A stretch of 64,000 nt of DNA from Arctopsyche grandis (taxonomy: Eukaryota > Arthropoda > Insecta > Trichoptera > Hydropsychidae). Positions 24,440 to 35,880 of the stretch are shown here, piece by piece; within the stretch, counting starts at the first letter, position 1, and the number at the start of each line of letters is the position of its first letter. The stretch spans positions 19,155,256 through 19,219,255 of the forward strand of contig NC_135357.1 of the NCBI RefSeq assembly GCF_051622035.1, in the 5' to 3' direction. The position numbers and the translations under genes were made by a program. The notes under the pieces were generated by a model. The model ran no database searches and was not told where the DNA came from. It saw only the letters and a program-made list of their open reading frames with translations.

Positions 24440-24819
24440 TCTAGCGTATGCTAAAAGGAGCCGCCGTTATAATTGGTTTCCAGGATTATCTGCAGGCTTA
24501 AGTGCAAGTCGGCTAAACAATGAGAGACTCCCGAATGCACTTAGCGGCGATAGCGGCACTCGGTCGCATTCCCGTGGAGTTCTTAGAACTGACAACGCCA
24601 AAGTGTGGACTGCACATCCGAGTACGTGACTAAACAATGGGGAAGTAACCGGATGTCGAAGATGCCTTGAGCGACCTGTACTTTATAAGGAGGTACTTAG
24701 ACCATATCAAGACATTCTGGACGGAGCACTGCCAATGTGTGTATCTCCTTAATCGCCAATAAATGCTGTGAAACGACTTCGGCCTTTTACTTGGATCCTC
24801 CACCCACCCCTACGCAACA
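24440..24819 (+). repeat. LTR family B fragment, plus orientation
   Basis: Contains GGTTACTT-type sequence in inverse form, a TATAAGGAGGTACTTAG TATA-like region at about 24683, AATAAATGCTGTGAAACGA (polyadenylation-type signal at about 24760) and the terminal CCACCCCTACGCAACA. It matches the reverse complement of 31274-31660. Together with 23870-24053 it places two pieces of one LTR family head to head on either side of the hAT right end. Confidence 0.65.
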
Positions 24820-24888
24820 CCTATTTTATATTTATGTGAAGTAAGGTATTATCTATGTTTATTTTAAATTTAAACATATTTTTTACTT

Positions 24889-25855
24889 AAATGTTTTATT
24901 TTATTTTGGTCGACTAGGTATGGTGCAAGTGTTGTGTTGTTTCACAACTCAAAATAAAATCGAGCATTTAATTTATTTATAATAAACAGTGAAGGGAATT
25001 GATTGCTTTAAATTACGAAGCGTTAATGGATTTTTTACATGAAAATTTAAGTGTTTATAAAAGCGATCGTGAGGTGCGTTAAAATATGCATTGAAAATAA
25101 CTTAAATTAATTAATCACGATAAAATGCAATTATATTATGTTTATCTATTGCAAAGCAAAGTGCTCAAAGCCACGCGAATTCAAACATCCTTTGTTTTTT
25201 AACAGGGAAAACTCGTTTTTTACGGAAAAATCTTTTTACATTTATTTAGATTTTTCCTTGGTCAACGATTTAAATACGATTTTGGAAATCAATTAATGAA
25301 CTTTGTTATGTACATCTATTATTGCACATATGTAGGTATATCGCAGGGGTGGCCAAACTTTTGATCACTACGGGCGACCTGCTTTTTAGATTATTGGCGA
25401 CGTTCTACTTACATATGTGCAATAATAGATGTACATAACAAAGTTCATTAATTGATTTCCAAAATCGTATTTAAATCGTTGACCAAGGAAAAATCTAAAT
25501 AAATGTAAAAAGATTTTTCCGTAAAAAACGAGTTTTCCCTGTTAAAAAACAAAGGATGTTTGAATTCGCGTGGCTTTGAGCACTTTGCTTTGCAATAGAT
25601 AAACATAATATAATTGCATTTTATCATGATTAATTAATTTAAGTTATTTTCAATGCTTATTTTAACGCACCTCACGATCGCTTTTATAAACACTTAAATT
25701 TTCATGTAAAAAATCCATTAACGCTTCGTAATTTAAAGCAATCAATTCCCTTTACTGTTTATTATAAATAAATTAAATGCTCGATTTTATTTTGAGTTGT
25801 GAAACAACACAACACTTGCACCATACCTAGTCGACCAAAATAAAATAAAACATTT
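24889..25855. repeat. near-perfect large palindrome (two arms of about 449 bp)
   Basis: The left arm (24889 to about 25337) and right arm (about 25407-25855) are reverse complements. I found only about four or five mismatches over 449 bp, for example CAGTGAAGG against CAGTAAAGG and TTAATCACGA against TTAATCATGA. The spacer is about 69 bp and contains CAGGGGTGGCCAAACTTTTG and GGGCGACCTGC, which look like a hAT terminal sequence. The outer borders fade into weaker inverted similarity. The arms have no coding potential. A transcript would fold into a very long hairpin. Confidence 0.93.
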
Positions 25856-26521
25856 GTAAATGTTTACAAATTTTAATTACATATGTACATCCTTTTTCTT
25901 TCAAAAAACAATTGAAAAATTTCACATGTAGAGATTCCATAAAATTGATAGACTATGAATAAAAACGACCTCTGCTTTGATTGCAAATGCGATAAAAGTA
26001 AATGAACGACGAGATAAAATGGATTAGGTACGAAAATTTCAGCGTCATCATACGCAGTATTTTTACAAAATCGAATAATTTCGATCTAAGTGTAGTTTTC
26101 CGTTTTTCGCAAACTTCCTTCCAGAGCTCGATTAAAAAATATTAAAAAAAAACAAGTGAATTAGTGATTCATACGATTACACGTTTAGACAGCAACATCC
26201 TTTCATGAGCGTGAATTTTGTTTATTGTTGTTTCGATTAACTAAATAGAAACGTATTTCCTTTACATAATGGACAAAAACACTTAACATAAAAAATAGAT
26301 ATGTATGTATTGTATTCATCATTTAAAAAATATACATTCATATTACCTGCAATTAAATAAAAATATATTACAATCCAAATTTTTGGGCGTTTATATAAAT
26401 TATAGTATCAAATAAAAATGAAAGTGAGTCCATAATATTAATTTGTGACTGTAAACAACGTCGCAGTGCAATATTAGAAGGATGTTATTATTATATTATT
26501 ATGATGCATAGGAATTCGGGT
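25856..26521. other. intergenic, no gene seen
   Basis: AT-rich sequence between the palindrome and the composite MITE, with no reading frame or repeat that I can assign. Confidence 0.45.
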
Positions 26522-26528
26522 CTACCCC

Positions 26529-26902
26529 ACGGGACCGAAAGTGAAAAGGTCGAAAAAGCAAATATCGAAAATCGAAAGATCTCAAGTCGAAAGATCAAAA
26601 AAAAGGGTGCATGGTAAACGGTACTATGTATATATACTATATATCAGTGGCATGCAGTGAAATTATCTCTCTTTTTGTCATACAGCCTTGTTTAATGTGC
26701 GCGCGCAGGATACGGGAGGAAAAGCTTGTTCCTCTTGTTCCTGTTGTATCCTGCTCGCGCAAATTAAGTGAGGATGTACGACGGGGGAAGAGAGAGAGTT
26801 TTATCGCACGCCACTAGTATATATACTAACCGTTTTTCATATGTATGCATGATAAACGAATATTTTCGACTTATTCACTTCGACTTTTTCACGGTCACCC
26901 TA
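26529..26902. mobile_element. composite MITE, copy 1
   Basis: The outer ends are inverted and imperfect: GGACCGAAAGTGAAAAGGTC at the left, and GGTGACCGTGAAAAAGTCGA as the reverse complement of the right end. Between them sits a second element at about 26645-26816 with its own inverted ends (CAGTGGCATGC / TAGTGGCGTGC) in a TATATA context. The inner part contains GTGCGCGCGCAGGATACGGG and GGAGGAAAAGC. The same outer and inner arrangement recurs at 52272-52624. Confidence 0.75.
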
Positions 26903-27054
26903 GGAATTCATACTTGAGGTTCTAATTTTAATTGAGTCGTACATAATAAGACGTTTTGACACTTAAATTTTTACTTCAAATAAATACATGTAATAAAGAT
27001 AACATTGATGTTAACTTAATATTATATTTTTTGAATTTTTAAATATAATATAAT

Positions 27055-28318
27055 CAGGGCCGGCGCGTGGCCTGTGCAATCAGTGCTTGGCACAGAGGCA
27101 AGAGACAAAAAGGCGCCAACCCAGCTCAAAAAAAATTACATATTGTGAAAAAAAGTGTGAGGAAAAACTATAGAGTAATCAAATTGACACCATAGTTTTG
27201 ACAGTACCGATACAAGTTTTAATTCATTATTAACCAAAAGACACTGTAGGGCGGTCTTTTAACAAAATATATTTCCAACGGAGAACAGCAAATGGTGAAT
27301 TAGTGGATAGAACATGGCTAGTGTATTCATCCGAATTAGATCGAGTGTTCCGTTTCCGTTGCAAAATATTTAGTAAAGGCGAATTTGCTTTGACAAAAGC
27401 TAGTTCTAATGATTGGAGACACGTGTCGGCTTTATTAAAGGGACACGAGGGAAGCTGTTGGAAGATGTTGATTGCTATGAGAAGTGGAGTGATTTAAAAA
27501 AGAGGTTTTCCACAAATCAAACTATCGATTGTATGTTTATTATTTTCATATTAGATATTTGTTTATTATTTTCAATTTGTAATTTTTCATTTTTTTTTTT
27601 TAATTTTTGATTTTTCAATTTATTAATTCTCAATTTTTCAATTTTTAATTTTTATGTACAATTTTTTAAATGTTTTATTTTATTTGTTTTTCTATTATTT
27701 TTGTTTTATTTTTTCTTATGTATTTGATCTTTTATGTATTGTCTGGCCACAGTGTCATATTGGGGTGACCTGTAAAGACTCTGTGGTATACTTGTATATT
27801 AAAATAAATAAATATAATAAATAAATATGTATAGCAAATAATTTATATTTGAGCGAGGTCATACATTGGGATGAGTTGCTCAAGAGAATAAATTCAATTA
27901 TTTTAACGATGACCTCAGAGAATATTGCATTTACAGGATTTTCAGACAAGCTATTCACCGAAAAAATCCACAAAAGACTAATTTCTTGGGAAAGGATATC
28001 CAGCAGGAATTTATTTCATTGATTGCTAAAGCAACAAGGGATAATTTTTTGGGAATGATTAAAAATGCCATGTATTTTTAACGAAGGATATAGAAGCAGA
28101 TAAAGTTGAAATGGAGTTGAAATTGTTGTCTCGAAAAATTGAAGAAGGTAGTACACCAGAGTGGGTTATGAAGTGGATATATAACAACAACCTAGAGGAA
28201 CTCTTTCCAAATTCGTCTCTTTAATAATGATAGTATTTTGTTAAAAACAGATTTTTTTTTAGAAAAGGCGCCAAAGATTGAACCGCACGTACAATAAAAA
28301 TATGACGCGCCGGCCCTG
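27055..28318 (+). mobile_element. hAT element, decayed (1264 bp)
   Basis: Perfect 14-bp terminal inverted repeats (CAGGGCCGGCGCGT at 27055-27068; its complement at 28305-28318). The flanks AATATAAT and CATATAAT agree at seven of eight positions, consistent with an aged 8-bp hAT target duplication. The interior retains pieces of a TTF-zinc-finger type hAT transposase. Confidence 0.88.
27288..28230 (+). pseudogene. hAT transposase remnants (TTF zinc finger / DUF4371 type)
   Basis: Three blocks are recognisable in order. NGELVDRTWLVYSS followed by RVFRFRCKIFSKGEF and NDWRHVSALLKGHEGS is the TTF zinc-finger region, with a Cys apparently replaced by Arg at the FRFRC site. After a frameshift, YEKWSDLKKRFSTNQTID follows at about 27470-27530. 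Then FLGKDIQQEFISLIAKATRD at about 27985-28040 and KLLSRKIEEGSTPEWVMKW near 28120-28190 are typical of the later part. Several stops and frame changes show an inactive gene with large internal losses. Confidence 0.75.
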
Positions 28319-29183
28319 CATATAATATGTACATCCATATGTACTATGGTATAATATAATATGAAAAATGGTTAGTAAAACCATCCTAAGCTGACTTAAA
28401 CCTCACATTAATTTAACTTATTGCACAAAAATTCACAAGCTATGTATATGAATGATGTGTTTACATATTAACGTTTACGTACTAAGTACATATTACAAAA
28501 ATTTCATACAAAATTAAAGGTAAGGTCAAAATCTATGTAACTACAACTTCAGTTTTACTCGGAAATGGGGCCTTCACTTTTAATAAAAGTTGAAAAATAT
28601 CCAGTATTAATTTTCATATAAATTATTATTCGTTTATCAAAAATTACAATTGTTAAATAGGCATTTGAATAGTTTGTCTGCAATAATATCGGATAAATAC
28701 GGAAGTAGGTATGATATGAATGGTAACCACGCACATGCATATAAAAACATACTAGTGCTTACATTAATACATATGTATGTACAATCAGGGCCGCTGAGAG
28801 GAATCCCGAGTCCTGGGAAAAATAATTCCAGGTCCTATGACAAACTGAAAAAAAACTTATAGATAAACATATTTTTAATTTGCGAAAAATCTATCAGAAC
28901 AATGTTAAACGGTGGGAAGAATTTTAAATTTTCTCAAAACCGAATCCGAATCCTGTATTTAAGAATATTATTCAAGAATATTATTTAAGAATATTAAAAG
29001 GAAACTTATTGTTTTAAAAATCAACTGTTTTTAATTCAATAAAAATCATCGACTATTATTATATAACTTATTTCAATTCAATACATAGGAAAACAGTAAA
29101 AAAAAAAACAATTTTACAGACAAAAGTTTAATGGCGTATTTATCTTATAATGCCTATAAGCAAAAATATCCTAGTGATATAAG
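28319..29183. other. spacer between two hAT elements
   Basis: AT-rich, with no gene. At about 28788, CAGGGCCGCTGAGAGGAATC resembles the end of yet another hAT-like element; its partner end was not found. Confidence 0.45.
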
Positions 29184-30718
29184 CAGTGGCGGCTCGTGAA
29201 TAAGATATCGGGGGGTGCTGCGGTTGATTAAAAAAATGTTTATTTGGATTATATTTTATTATTAACATCAAAATTATTAAAATTAAATGTTATATGTATT
29301 TTTATTTCATTATAAAATTGATTCTTCTGTCTTTTTTCCTTGAAAAACAGTCTCACCTTTTCGTTGAATTTTTCATTATTCATGATCATTTTTTTTTTCA
29401 ATTGACAGCATAGACAAAGCCGTCAATCTTTCCTCAACCATTGTGTTTCTCATACATATATATGTCTTTTTATTGACGAAAATCACCGTTCTGGCTCGGT
29501 GGTAGTCATTGGAGTTGTGAGATAAATTTGAATAAGTTTTGTTATTTCCTCAAGAACTTTGCATAAATTGCTTGCAGAAATAAATTTTAATATTGCATAT
29601 TTCCAGCATGCAATTTAAGATATCATTTTGAATCGATTTTGAAGTGCATTTAAAAACTGAATCACTACTTAAGTGTATTTTTAATTCTGAATCCAAGTTT
29701 ACAGAATAATTGACGAGCCCTTTAAAAACGCCTGGATTGATGGAATCGTCTGTCTCATCATGGCCACGAAGAGGAAGTTCAAAGTATCCGCAAAACTTTA
29801 TACAGTCTATTATTTTTGATAATAACTGTCTGTTTTTCATGACATTTTCATTATGTCTACCCAATAGTGACAAACCCACGACATTATCTACGTATGTACA
29901 TATATGTTTTCTTAAAAGTTCATGTTTAGACGTTTTTTCTTTTATTCTATTAATGCCATTAAATCCATTTTCTGTCCAGAATGAATCGCCACCCATTAGC
30001 AAACATGGAAAACAAAATAATGTATTTCTTATTTCACATCCACAAAGCCAATTCTTCTTATCATACCAATTTGAACTAAAAGTTTGAACGTATTTTCTAT
30101 TATGGCTAACTCCCGATTGAGTAATATGAATATCTGGAATAGGACGACCTCTTCGAACGGTCTTCACTTTTTCCTCGAGTGACAACATTGAAAATTTCAT
30201 CGTTTTTATTTCTGTTATGGTTAGAGCCATGATTCTGTTCCAAAAATAGGGGCAAATCTCGCTTTTAAAAAAATAAGTTTGCCAAACAAATTAGAAGAAA
30301 TAAAACTCTTACAGTGAGGTGTAGAATGAAGTGTAGAAATGTAAAAAGTGTAAGAGGTGTAGAAGGAAAGACGAAAGCAGAAGGAATGACGAAAAGTGAC
30401 AGGTCTCGGACACGCGCATACGACGCAACACGAAATACTGTCGGAAGTGGCAGTACGAGACCAAGTTTCTAGCTGCGAGCTCCCTCCCCGCGCCCCTCCT
30501 TCGCCCACTCGAGCATATTTCATCGAAAACCGTACTGCAAAAAATCATAAACGATATTAGTACCGAGGTATATGATCATTATTGAATGTATCGGTGTGTG
30601 GGAGCTTAAATAATATTGATATTTACATATAATATACATAAATTTATGTATATTACATTTTTCTCAATTTTCTTGGAGGTGCTGCAGTACCGCAGTGCAT
30701 ATGGACGAGCCGCCACTG
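29184..30718 (-). mobile_element. hAT element with truncated transposase (1535 bp)
   Basis: Perfect 14-bp terminal inverted repeats (CAGTGGCGGCTCGT at 29184-29197; its complement at 30705-30718). The exact 8-bp target duplication GATATAAG lies at 29176-29183 and 30719-30726. The subterminal regions are also related (GGTGCTGCGG near 29213; GGTGCTGCAG near 30677). The element encodes only the first part of a transposase on the minus strand, so it is a deletion derivative that probably moved recently. Confidence 0.93.
29550..30230 (-). pseudogene. N-terminal fragment of a hAT transposase (TTF finger / DUF4371)
   Basis: An open frame of 226 codons starts at 30230. It shows the TTF-type finger (NWYDKKNWLCGCEIRNTLFC, then FPCLLMGG), FWTENGFNGINRIKEKTSKH, and the beginning of the DUF4371 region (LSLLGRHNE, KFCGYFELPLRGHDE). 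The frame is intact but stops well before the catalytic RNase H-like core and the hAT dimerisation domain; full transposases of this group are about 600-800 aa. Such fragments can bind ends without cutting, but no such function is shown here. Confidence 0.82.
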
Positions 30719-30726
30719 GATATAAG

Positions 30727-31273
30727 TATCCCAAGATTTTATATCACGATTCGCACTAGTAAAGGTCTGTTCATACCTAATCGGCACGTATCGGCAGCAG
30801 AAGGCAAAATGCAAGTACGGACAGTATTATTTGATACATTGGACTAAATACGGAATGAACGGTATGAAGAGACCTTAAAAGGTTCGTATTTTAGTGTCTC
30901 GATAGTTTAGTTTTGATAGATAGTTTAGATTTAGTTTTGGAATCGATACCTACCTTCACGGCATATTTTTTTTAATTGTCTGTTTCAGACGTCTAAATTG
31001 ATTTAATTTTTCACCGAACTGGTCAAGTTACGAGTTCACAATATGCCGATACTTTATATATGTACATACATACATACATATGTACATACGTAAAGGATGC
31101 GTGTCACCTTTGACACGCGTGTCTTATTTTGGCCATCACTGTCAAAGACATCCTTATTTTACATCCATTTAATTTCTCTATATATAATTTATCAATTTTA
31201 ATATATATGTACTTCAATTTTAATATATACACATGTACCTATTTATATGTACTTCGGTTTTTAAGAAATATAT
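30727..31273. other. intergenic with a hAT end fragment
   Basis: No gene is seen. At about 31095-31135, GACACGCGTGTC and TTGGCCATCACTG look like the end of a hAT MITE in minus orientation (CAGTGATGGCCAA as reverse complement). A (CATA)n tract lies at about 31065-31085. Confidence 0.45.
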
Positions 31274-31660
31274 TGTTGCGTAGAGGTGGGTAGAGGATCC
31301 AAGTAAAAGGCCAAAGTCGTGTCACAGCATTTATTGGTGATTGAGGAGATACACGCACTGCTAGTGCTCCGTCCAGAATGTCTTGATATCGCCTTATAAC
31401 GGATCGGTCGCTCAGGGCATCTTCAACGTCCGGTTACTTCCCTATTGTTTAGGCATGTACCCGGATATGTATTCCCACGACACTCAGTCCTACGGTATCG
31501 GTCAATTCTGAGAAGACCAATAGCGGCCAATTCCGTGGCCATTGTTTAGCCTACATGCACAGTCTAGAGATAATCCTTGAAATCAATTATAACGGTCACA
31601 CAGTCTCTGGGATGCTACTCGGCCTAATCCGATTGCTCTTACTCGGCGGTGTACGTAACA
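31274..31660 (-). mobile_element. solo LTR, family B (387 bp)
   Basis: On the minus strand the sequence runs from TGTTACGTACACCGCCGAG to CTCTACGCAACA, with a TATAAGGCG-like TATA region and AATAAATGCTGTGACACGA as polyadenylation signal in the second half. TG...CA ends and the order TATA then AATAAA are typical of an LTR. Fragments of the same family are at 23870-24053 and 24440-24819. No clean target duplication and no internal region are present. Confidence 0.7.
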
Positions 31661-31745
31661 GTATATTTTGAAAAATCTCACGAATTATAAGACTATAATT
31701 CTTATATGTTTTTGGGACATACAAATACATACAAGTATGAGCAGT

Positions 31746-31976
31746 TATATTTGAAATTTGCGCTAAGTCCACTTTTCTTCATTTCGAGAAATATCTCGCA
31801 AAACACTATAATATTTTGCGTTTTATAATATTTAAAAATACTGGTGGCCCGTAATACATTTATTCTGCTTTTCCGAGATTCTGGACATATTTAAATAAAA
31901 TAATTGATAATAATTTGTGAATTGAGTAAATAGTGTTTTTGGAACTGAAAATTAGACTTCCGCCACTTTCAAATAT
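31746..31976. mobile_element. MITE with GTGGCGGAAGTC ends, copy A
   Basis: Inverted ends (TATTTGAAATTTGCGCTAAG against the reverse complement TATTTGAAAGTGGCGGAAGT). The body contains ATTTCGAGAAATATCTCGCA and CTGGTGGCCCGTAATACATT, shared with copy B at 41281-41500. A shorter remnant lies at about 48236-48292 (ACGAGATATTTCTCGTAATG, then CGGCACTTTCAAATTT). No coding capacity. Confidence 0.7.
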
Positions 31977-33444
31977 AAAGAGTAAACATCCATATACCTA
32001 TGTATGTATGCGAAACTAAATAATCGTAGAATAATAAAAAATGATTACAATGAAATAAATAAGATTATACCTATACATACATACATATATGTATGTATAT
32101 AGTATGTACATACAAGTATAACAACCAATAGCAGCGAAATTTTCTTTAACGTTAAAATTAAAAGCCTTGCAGATGAATGAAATGAATGGTCAAGGAAGCA
32201 ATCTAAAATTAAACATAAATATAAATTTCACTGTAATGGAAATAAAATAAATACCATGACAGTATAATACCTTCAATTTCAATTTTTCACTTTGAATAAA
32301 TTAGGTCTAGGCTATTTTTTTTGCAAATATTAATTTTTATGTACGAATAGATTTTTTTAACCAAGAAATAATAAGTATAACACACATATACACGAATAAC
32401 ACGTACGATTTATCCACAAAAAATATATGGAAAATGTAAACGTGATTGCCCTGATATTTATCAAACAATTTGATCAGATTTTGAAAATCGTTATAAACAC
32501 CATAACAAAGTATTTAATTTTTTCAGTTTTTGAAAGTGATCATTACTATTTTAATTAATATAAATTGACCATTCAAGTAAGTCTGCGTGTACAATGTCAA
32601 AATTATTATTATTTTATTATATTATCTAGTTCTTTCATATATTTATAAATTGCATACTAGCAAAAGGTTAAACTTGTAAACAATACGTCGAGTTTCACAT
32701 TCGCATTAAGCGTCAGTCATACCAACCACAAAACAATATTTAAATTGAAAATAATTAATACATTCGTCTTTTGATATGTAAATAAATAAATAGTGTGTTC
32801 CTATGTAGATGATAAATAGTGTTTAATTCGAAATGAATATAATTTCAATAAATCAAATTATACTTATATGTACTCAAGGTATGTAATGAAAATTTGTATT
32901 GTATAGATTTGCTTAATTATTCTGTTTTAATTCTTTGTACGTCACACTAGTCATTCATTCAGTCGTCTGATTCATATTTAATTTAAACATGCAATTTTCT
33001 TGTACAGTTTTTATTGCAAAATGCATTCAAATGCACAGTGCGTTGCAAAGAGAAGGGGATTGCATTCAAATTGCCAAGGATCAACGGATCATAAAGCATT
33101 TGTGCAAAGAGCATCATTTATTAGGTATGTATCTGAAGAAGCAATTAGCCTTGTTAATTTAATATCGACATCAAACATTTTATTTGTTTTTAATTACCGT
33201 GCACTTTCGATTATCCGGGCTGATGCTGGCGAGTATCAGACCGGATAAATGAACTTTAAATTTTTGATATTGTTTCTATTGTTGTAGTGACAAGACACTC
33301 ATGCATTGCAAGCCCGGATCACTTAAATCGTGATCAAACCACTCCTGGATGTTTTCCCAACTAACATTTTCAAAGCATTTAAAATTTTCCATTAATATGC
33401 ACATTTCAACATATAGTGTATATGTACATACATACGTATGTACT
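31977..33444. other. intergenic, one isolated candidate exon
   Basis: Mostly AT-rich with TACATA tracts. A 117-nt stretch at 33008-33124 is bounded by good splice sites (TGTACAG| and TTAG|GTATGT). One of its frames reads ALQREGDCIQIAKDQRIIKH, an amphipathic, helix-like sequence. I do not recognise it and no partner exon is visible, so it is noted only as a candidate. Confidence 0.3.
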
Positions 33445-34873
33445 AGTGCTTTCAATCCCGGAAGGTTACTTCAGCACCGGGATTGCGGTGCTGGGAATTT
33501 CCGATCCTGCGATCCCGGTGCTAGCACCGGGATTTCAAATGTATATGAAAAAAAGTTCAATTGCATGTTTTCATATTTCAAAAACGTTCAATTGCATTTT
33601 GCAAACTCTCCCTATGTTTCACGCAAAAAATACTCCCATATTGGCGTACTAATTTTGAGAGTTTGGCTACATTCTTTAAATTTTCGGTTTGTATCCATAA
33701 ATTTCTAAGATTAAATAAAAAAAATCCGAAAATACAATTAAATAAAGTAAAAAAACATCGCTTTGATTCATTGATTCGTTTTTACAAATAGTTTGTACCG
33801 TCTAGTAATTATTCATCGAAACAATCCACCTAATATAAAAAAACTCCAATTACATATACTTTATGTAGAAAATTCGGATGTGACCAACCTACGACTTAAT
33901 CTTTGTATTTGAGGAATACAAGAAGGATAAAAAACAAAATTCGATAATCAATACAAATTGAACACAAATGTATGTATAAAAAACACATAAATAACCTTGA
34001 TTCTCTAAATTAAAAGTACTACTTTCGAAAGGCTTAGGAAATAATATTGGGGCATAATATTAATAATTTCTATTACAAGTAAGAAATTTCAGTCCGATTT
34101 GATGAGTGGTTTGGGAGATAATTTAATTCAAAAACTTAAAAAGAAAGAGGACACCTTTAAGGGAAGGTACCATTTCCGGTCAACCTAAAAATTTGAAAAA
34201 AAATTACGGTGAATCGATAAAAATTTCAGTATCCAATACTAAGTTTCAGTTCGATAGGACAAACAGTGTTCAAAAAATCCCCAAAATACACAGACACACA
34301 CACACACACACACACATTTTTTCTAGATCATGAAAATGTGATCAGTAATCGATTCTGTGTTCGAATCAGTCAAAATCTCGAGTTTGAATTTTCGCATGAT
34401 CACAAAACTTCATCTATTGTTACTACGTACATACATAGATAAACTAAAAAACATAATTTACAATTCCAAATGATTTAATTTTTTCAAATTTTATATTATA
34501 TTTACCGTTCTATTTCAATTAAAATAAGTAGTTAAAATAAAATAAAAGTTAGAATCAGTTAAAATAAGCTTCAAATATCATTGAGGTTGAGCACAATATC
34601 TGCGAAACAATACAGGTCGTTCATACCATTTCGTGGAAACGGCAAGTCGGCGTCTAAACGGATGGAAGAAACGGGTGGCAAACAAATGGACTATGACTGC
34701 CATTGCTCATCCCACCATTGTTCATAATATAATGTTGTTTTATGTTTTTTTCCATATTATTTTTGTAAAAATAATATTTTTAAAGAAATTCCTGCCAGCA
34801 CCGTAATCCCGGTACTCAGACTAGTTTCAGCACCGGGATTCACGGTACCTGAAAACACCGGATTGGAAGCCTT
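33445..34873. mobile_element. unclassified element with CAATCCCGG ends
   Basis: AGTGCTTTCAATCCCGG at the left matches the reverse complement of the right end (TAAGGCTTCCAATCCGG). Both sides also carry repeated CAGCACCGGGATT segments (33470-33540 and 34790-34850). The interior holds a copy of the (CA)n repeat family (about 34060-34440). The right part (from CGTGGAAACGGCAAG at 34633) recurs in ebony intron 1 at about 53966-54162. No transposase is recognisable. Confidence 0.6.
34060..34440 (+). repeat. (CA)n-bearing dispersed repeat, copy 1
   Basis: A family with the order GGTACCATTTCCGGTCAAC, GATAAAAATTTCAGTA, TTCAGTTCGATAGGAC, a CA-dinucleotide tract, AGATCATGAAAATGTGATCA and ACTTCATCTATTGTTACTAC. 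Other copies lie at 35276-35880 (minus), 40246-40620 (plus) and 50660-51075 (minus), and a part is at about 23480-23720. Each copy has a different CA-tract length. Class unknown. Confidence 0.75.
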
Positions 34874-35275
34874 AATATGTACAAATATCACATGCTTCGA
34901 TCCCTTCACAATCAGATAAATCTATTTCCACGTAAGGAAAAACCTTTCTCCGTGATCGGACCAGTGTTATTTGCTTTACTTTCGACCTGGATTTTGCTAT
35001 TCCAATTCACTCCTGGATTTTCCCAGAAATTGATCAATTCGTCATTGTCATAAGCATTACAATACTTCTGAGAAGACCAGAAGGGTAAAACCGTTTAATT
35101 AATGATATGGCGGTTGAATTGGACTTGAAAATGTACTTGTCACCGTCGAAAAACCGTCGTTTGTTTTTACTATATGTTCATACATAATTTCTTTCGAGAA
35201 GAATCTTCGAAGATCTCTATCTGTCCATGCTCCTTTTTTGTTTATAAAAATTAACAGGAAGATTTGTATTTTATC

Positions 35276-35880
35276 TATGTATGAATGTATGTATGTACGT
35301 AGTAGCAATAGATGAAGTTATTTGATAATGCGATAATTCGAACTCGGGATTTTGACTGATTCCAACTTAGAATCGATCACTGATCACATTTTCATGATCT
35401 AGAAAAAAATTGTGTGGGTGTGTCTTTGTATTTTGGGATGTTTTGAACACCGTTAGTCATATCGAACTGAAATTCAGTATCGGTTACTAAAATGCTTATC
35501 AATACGACGTAAATTTTTTTACAAATTTTTAAGTTGACCGGAAGCGGCACCTCTGCTTATAAATATGCACATAGTTGTCGTCTTTTTTATGTTTTTGGAT
35601 TCAATTATCTCCCAAACGGCTCAATGAATCAGAATCAATTTTTTTTACATGTAATAAAAAACTATAAATTTTATACACTTATATATATTTTTTAAATATT
35701 TTTACCTCAACCGAAAGAAGTACTTTTACTCTAGAAAATCGAGGCTTTTTATGTTTTTCCCAGAAACCTTTTATTATTGTACTGAAATTTTATATCTAGA
35801 AGTTTAAGCTTAATACCAAGTTACATATAAAATTTGGTGAACACCCGTCAACTGGAAATGGCAGCTAACTCCTGTTTGTT
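35276..35880 (-). repeat. (CA)n-bearing dispersed repeat, copy 2
   Basis: Inverse orientation to copy 1. It is longer than the others: beyond the CCGGAAGCGGCACCTC segment it continues with TTGGATTCAATTATCTCCCA and a third ACTGGAAATGGCAG segment. The 'CCGGAAGTGG' motif recurs two or three times per full copy, so the full element appears to be at least 600 bp with internal sub-repeats. Confidence 0.7.

Noticed and set aside
30221-30548. Two overlapping minus-strand frames upstream of the hAT transposase fragment
   Set aside because: They lie between the transposon end and its transposase start, overlap in different frames and have no family features; probably the element's 5' UTR.
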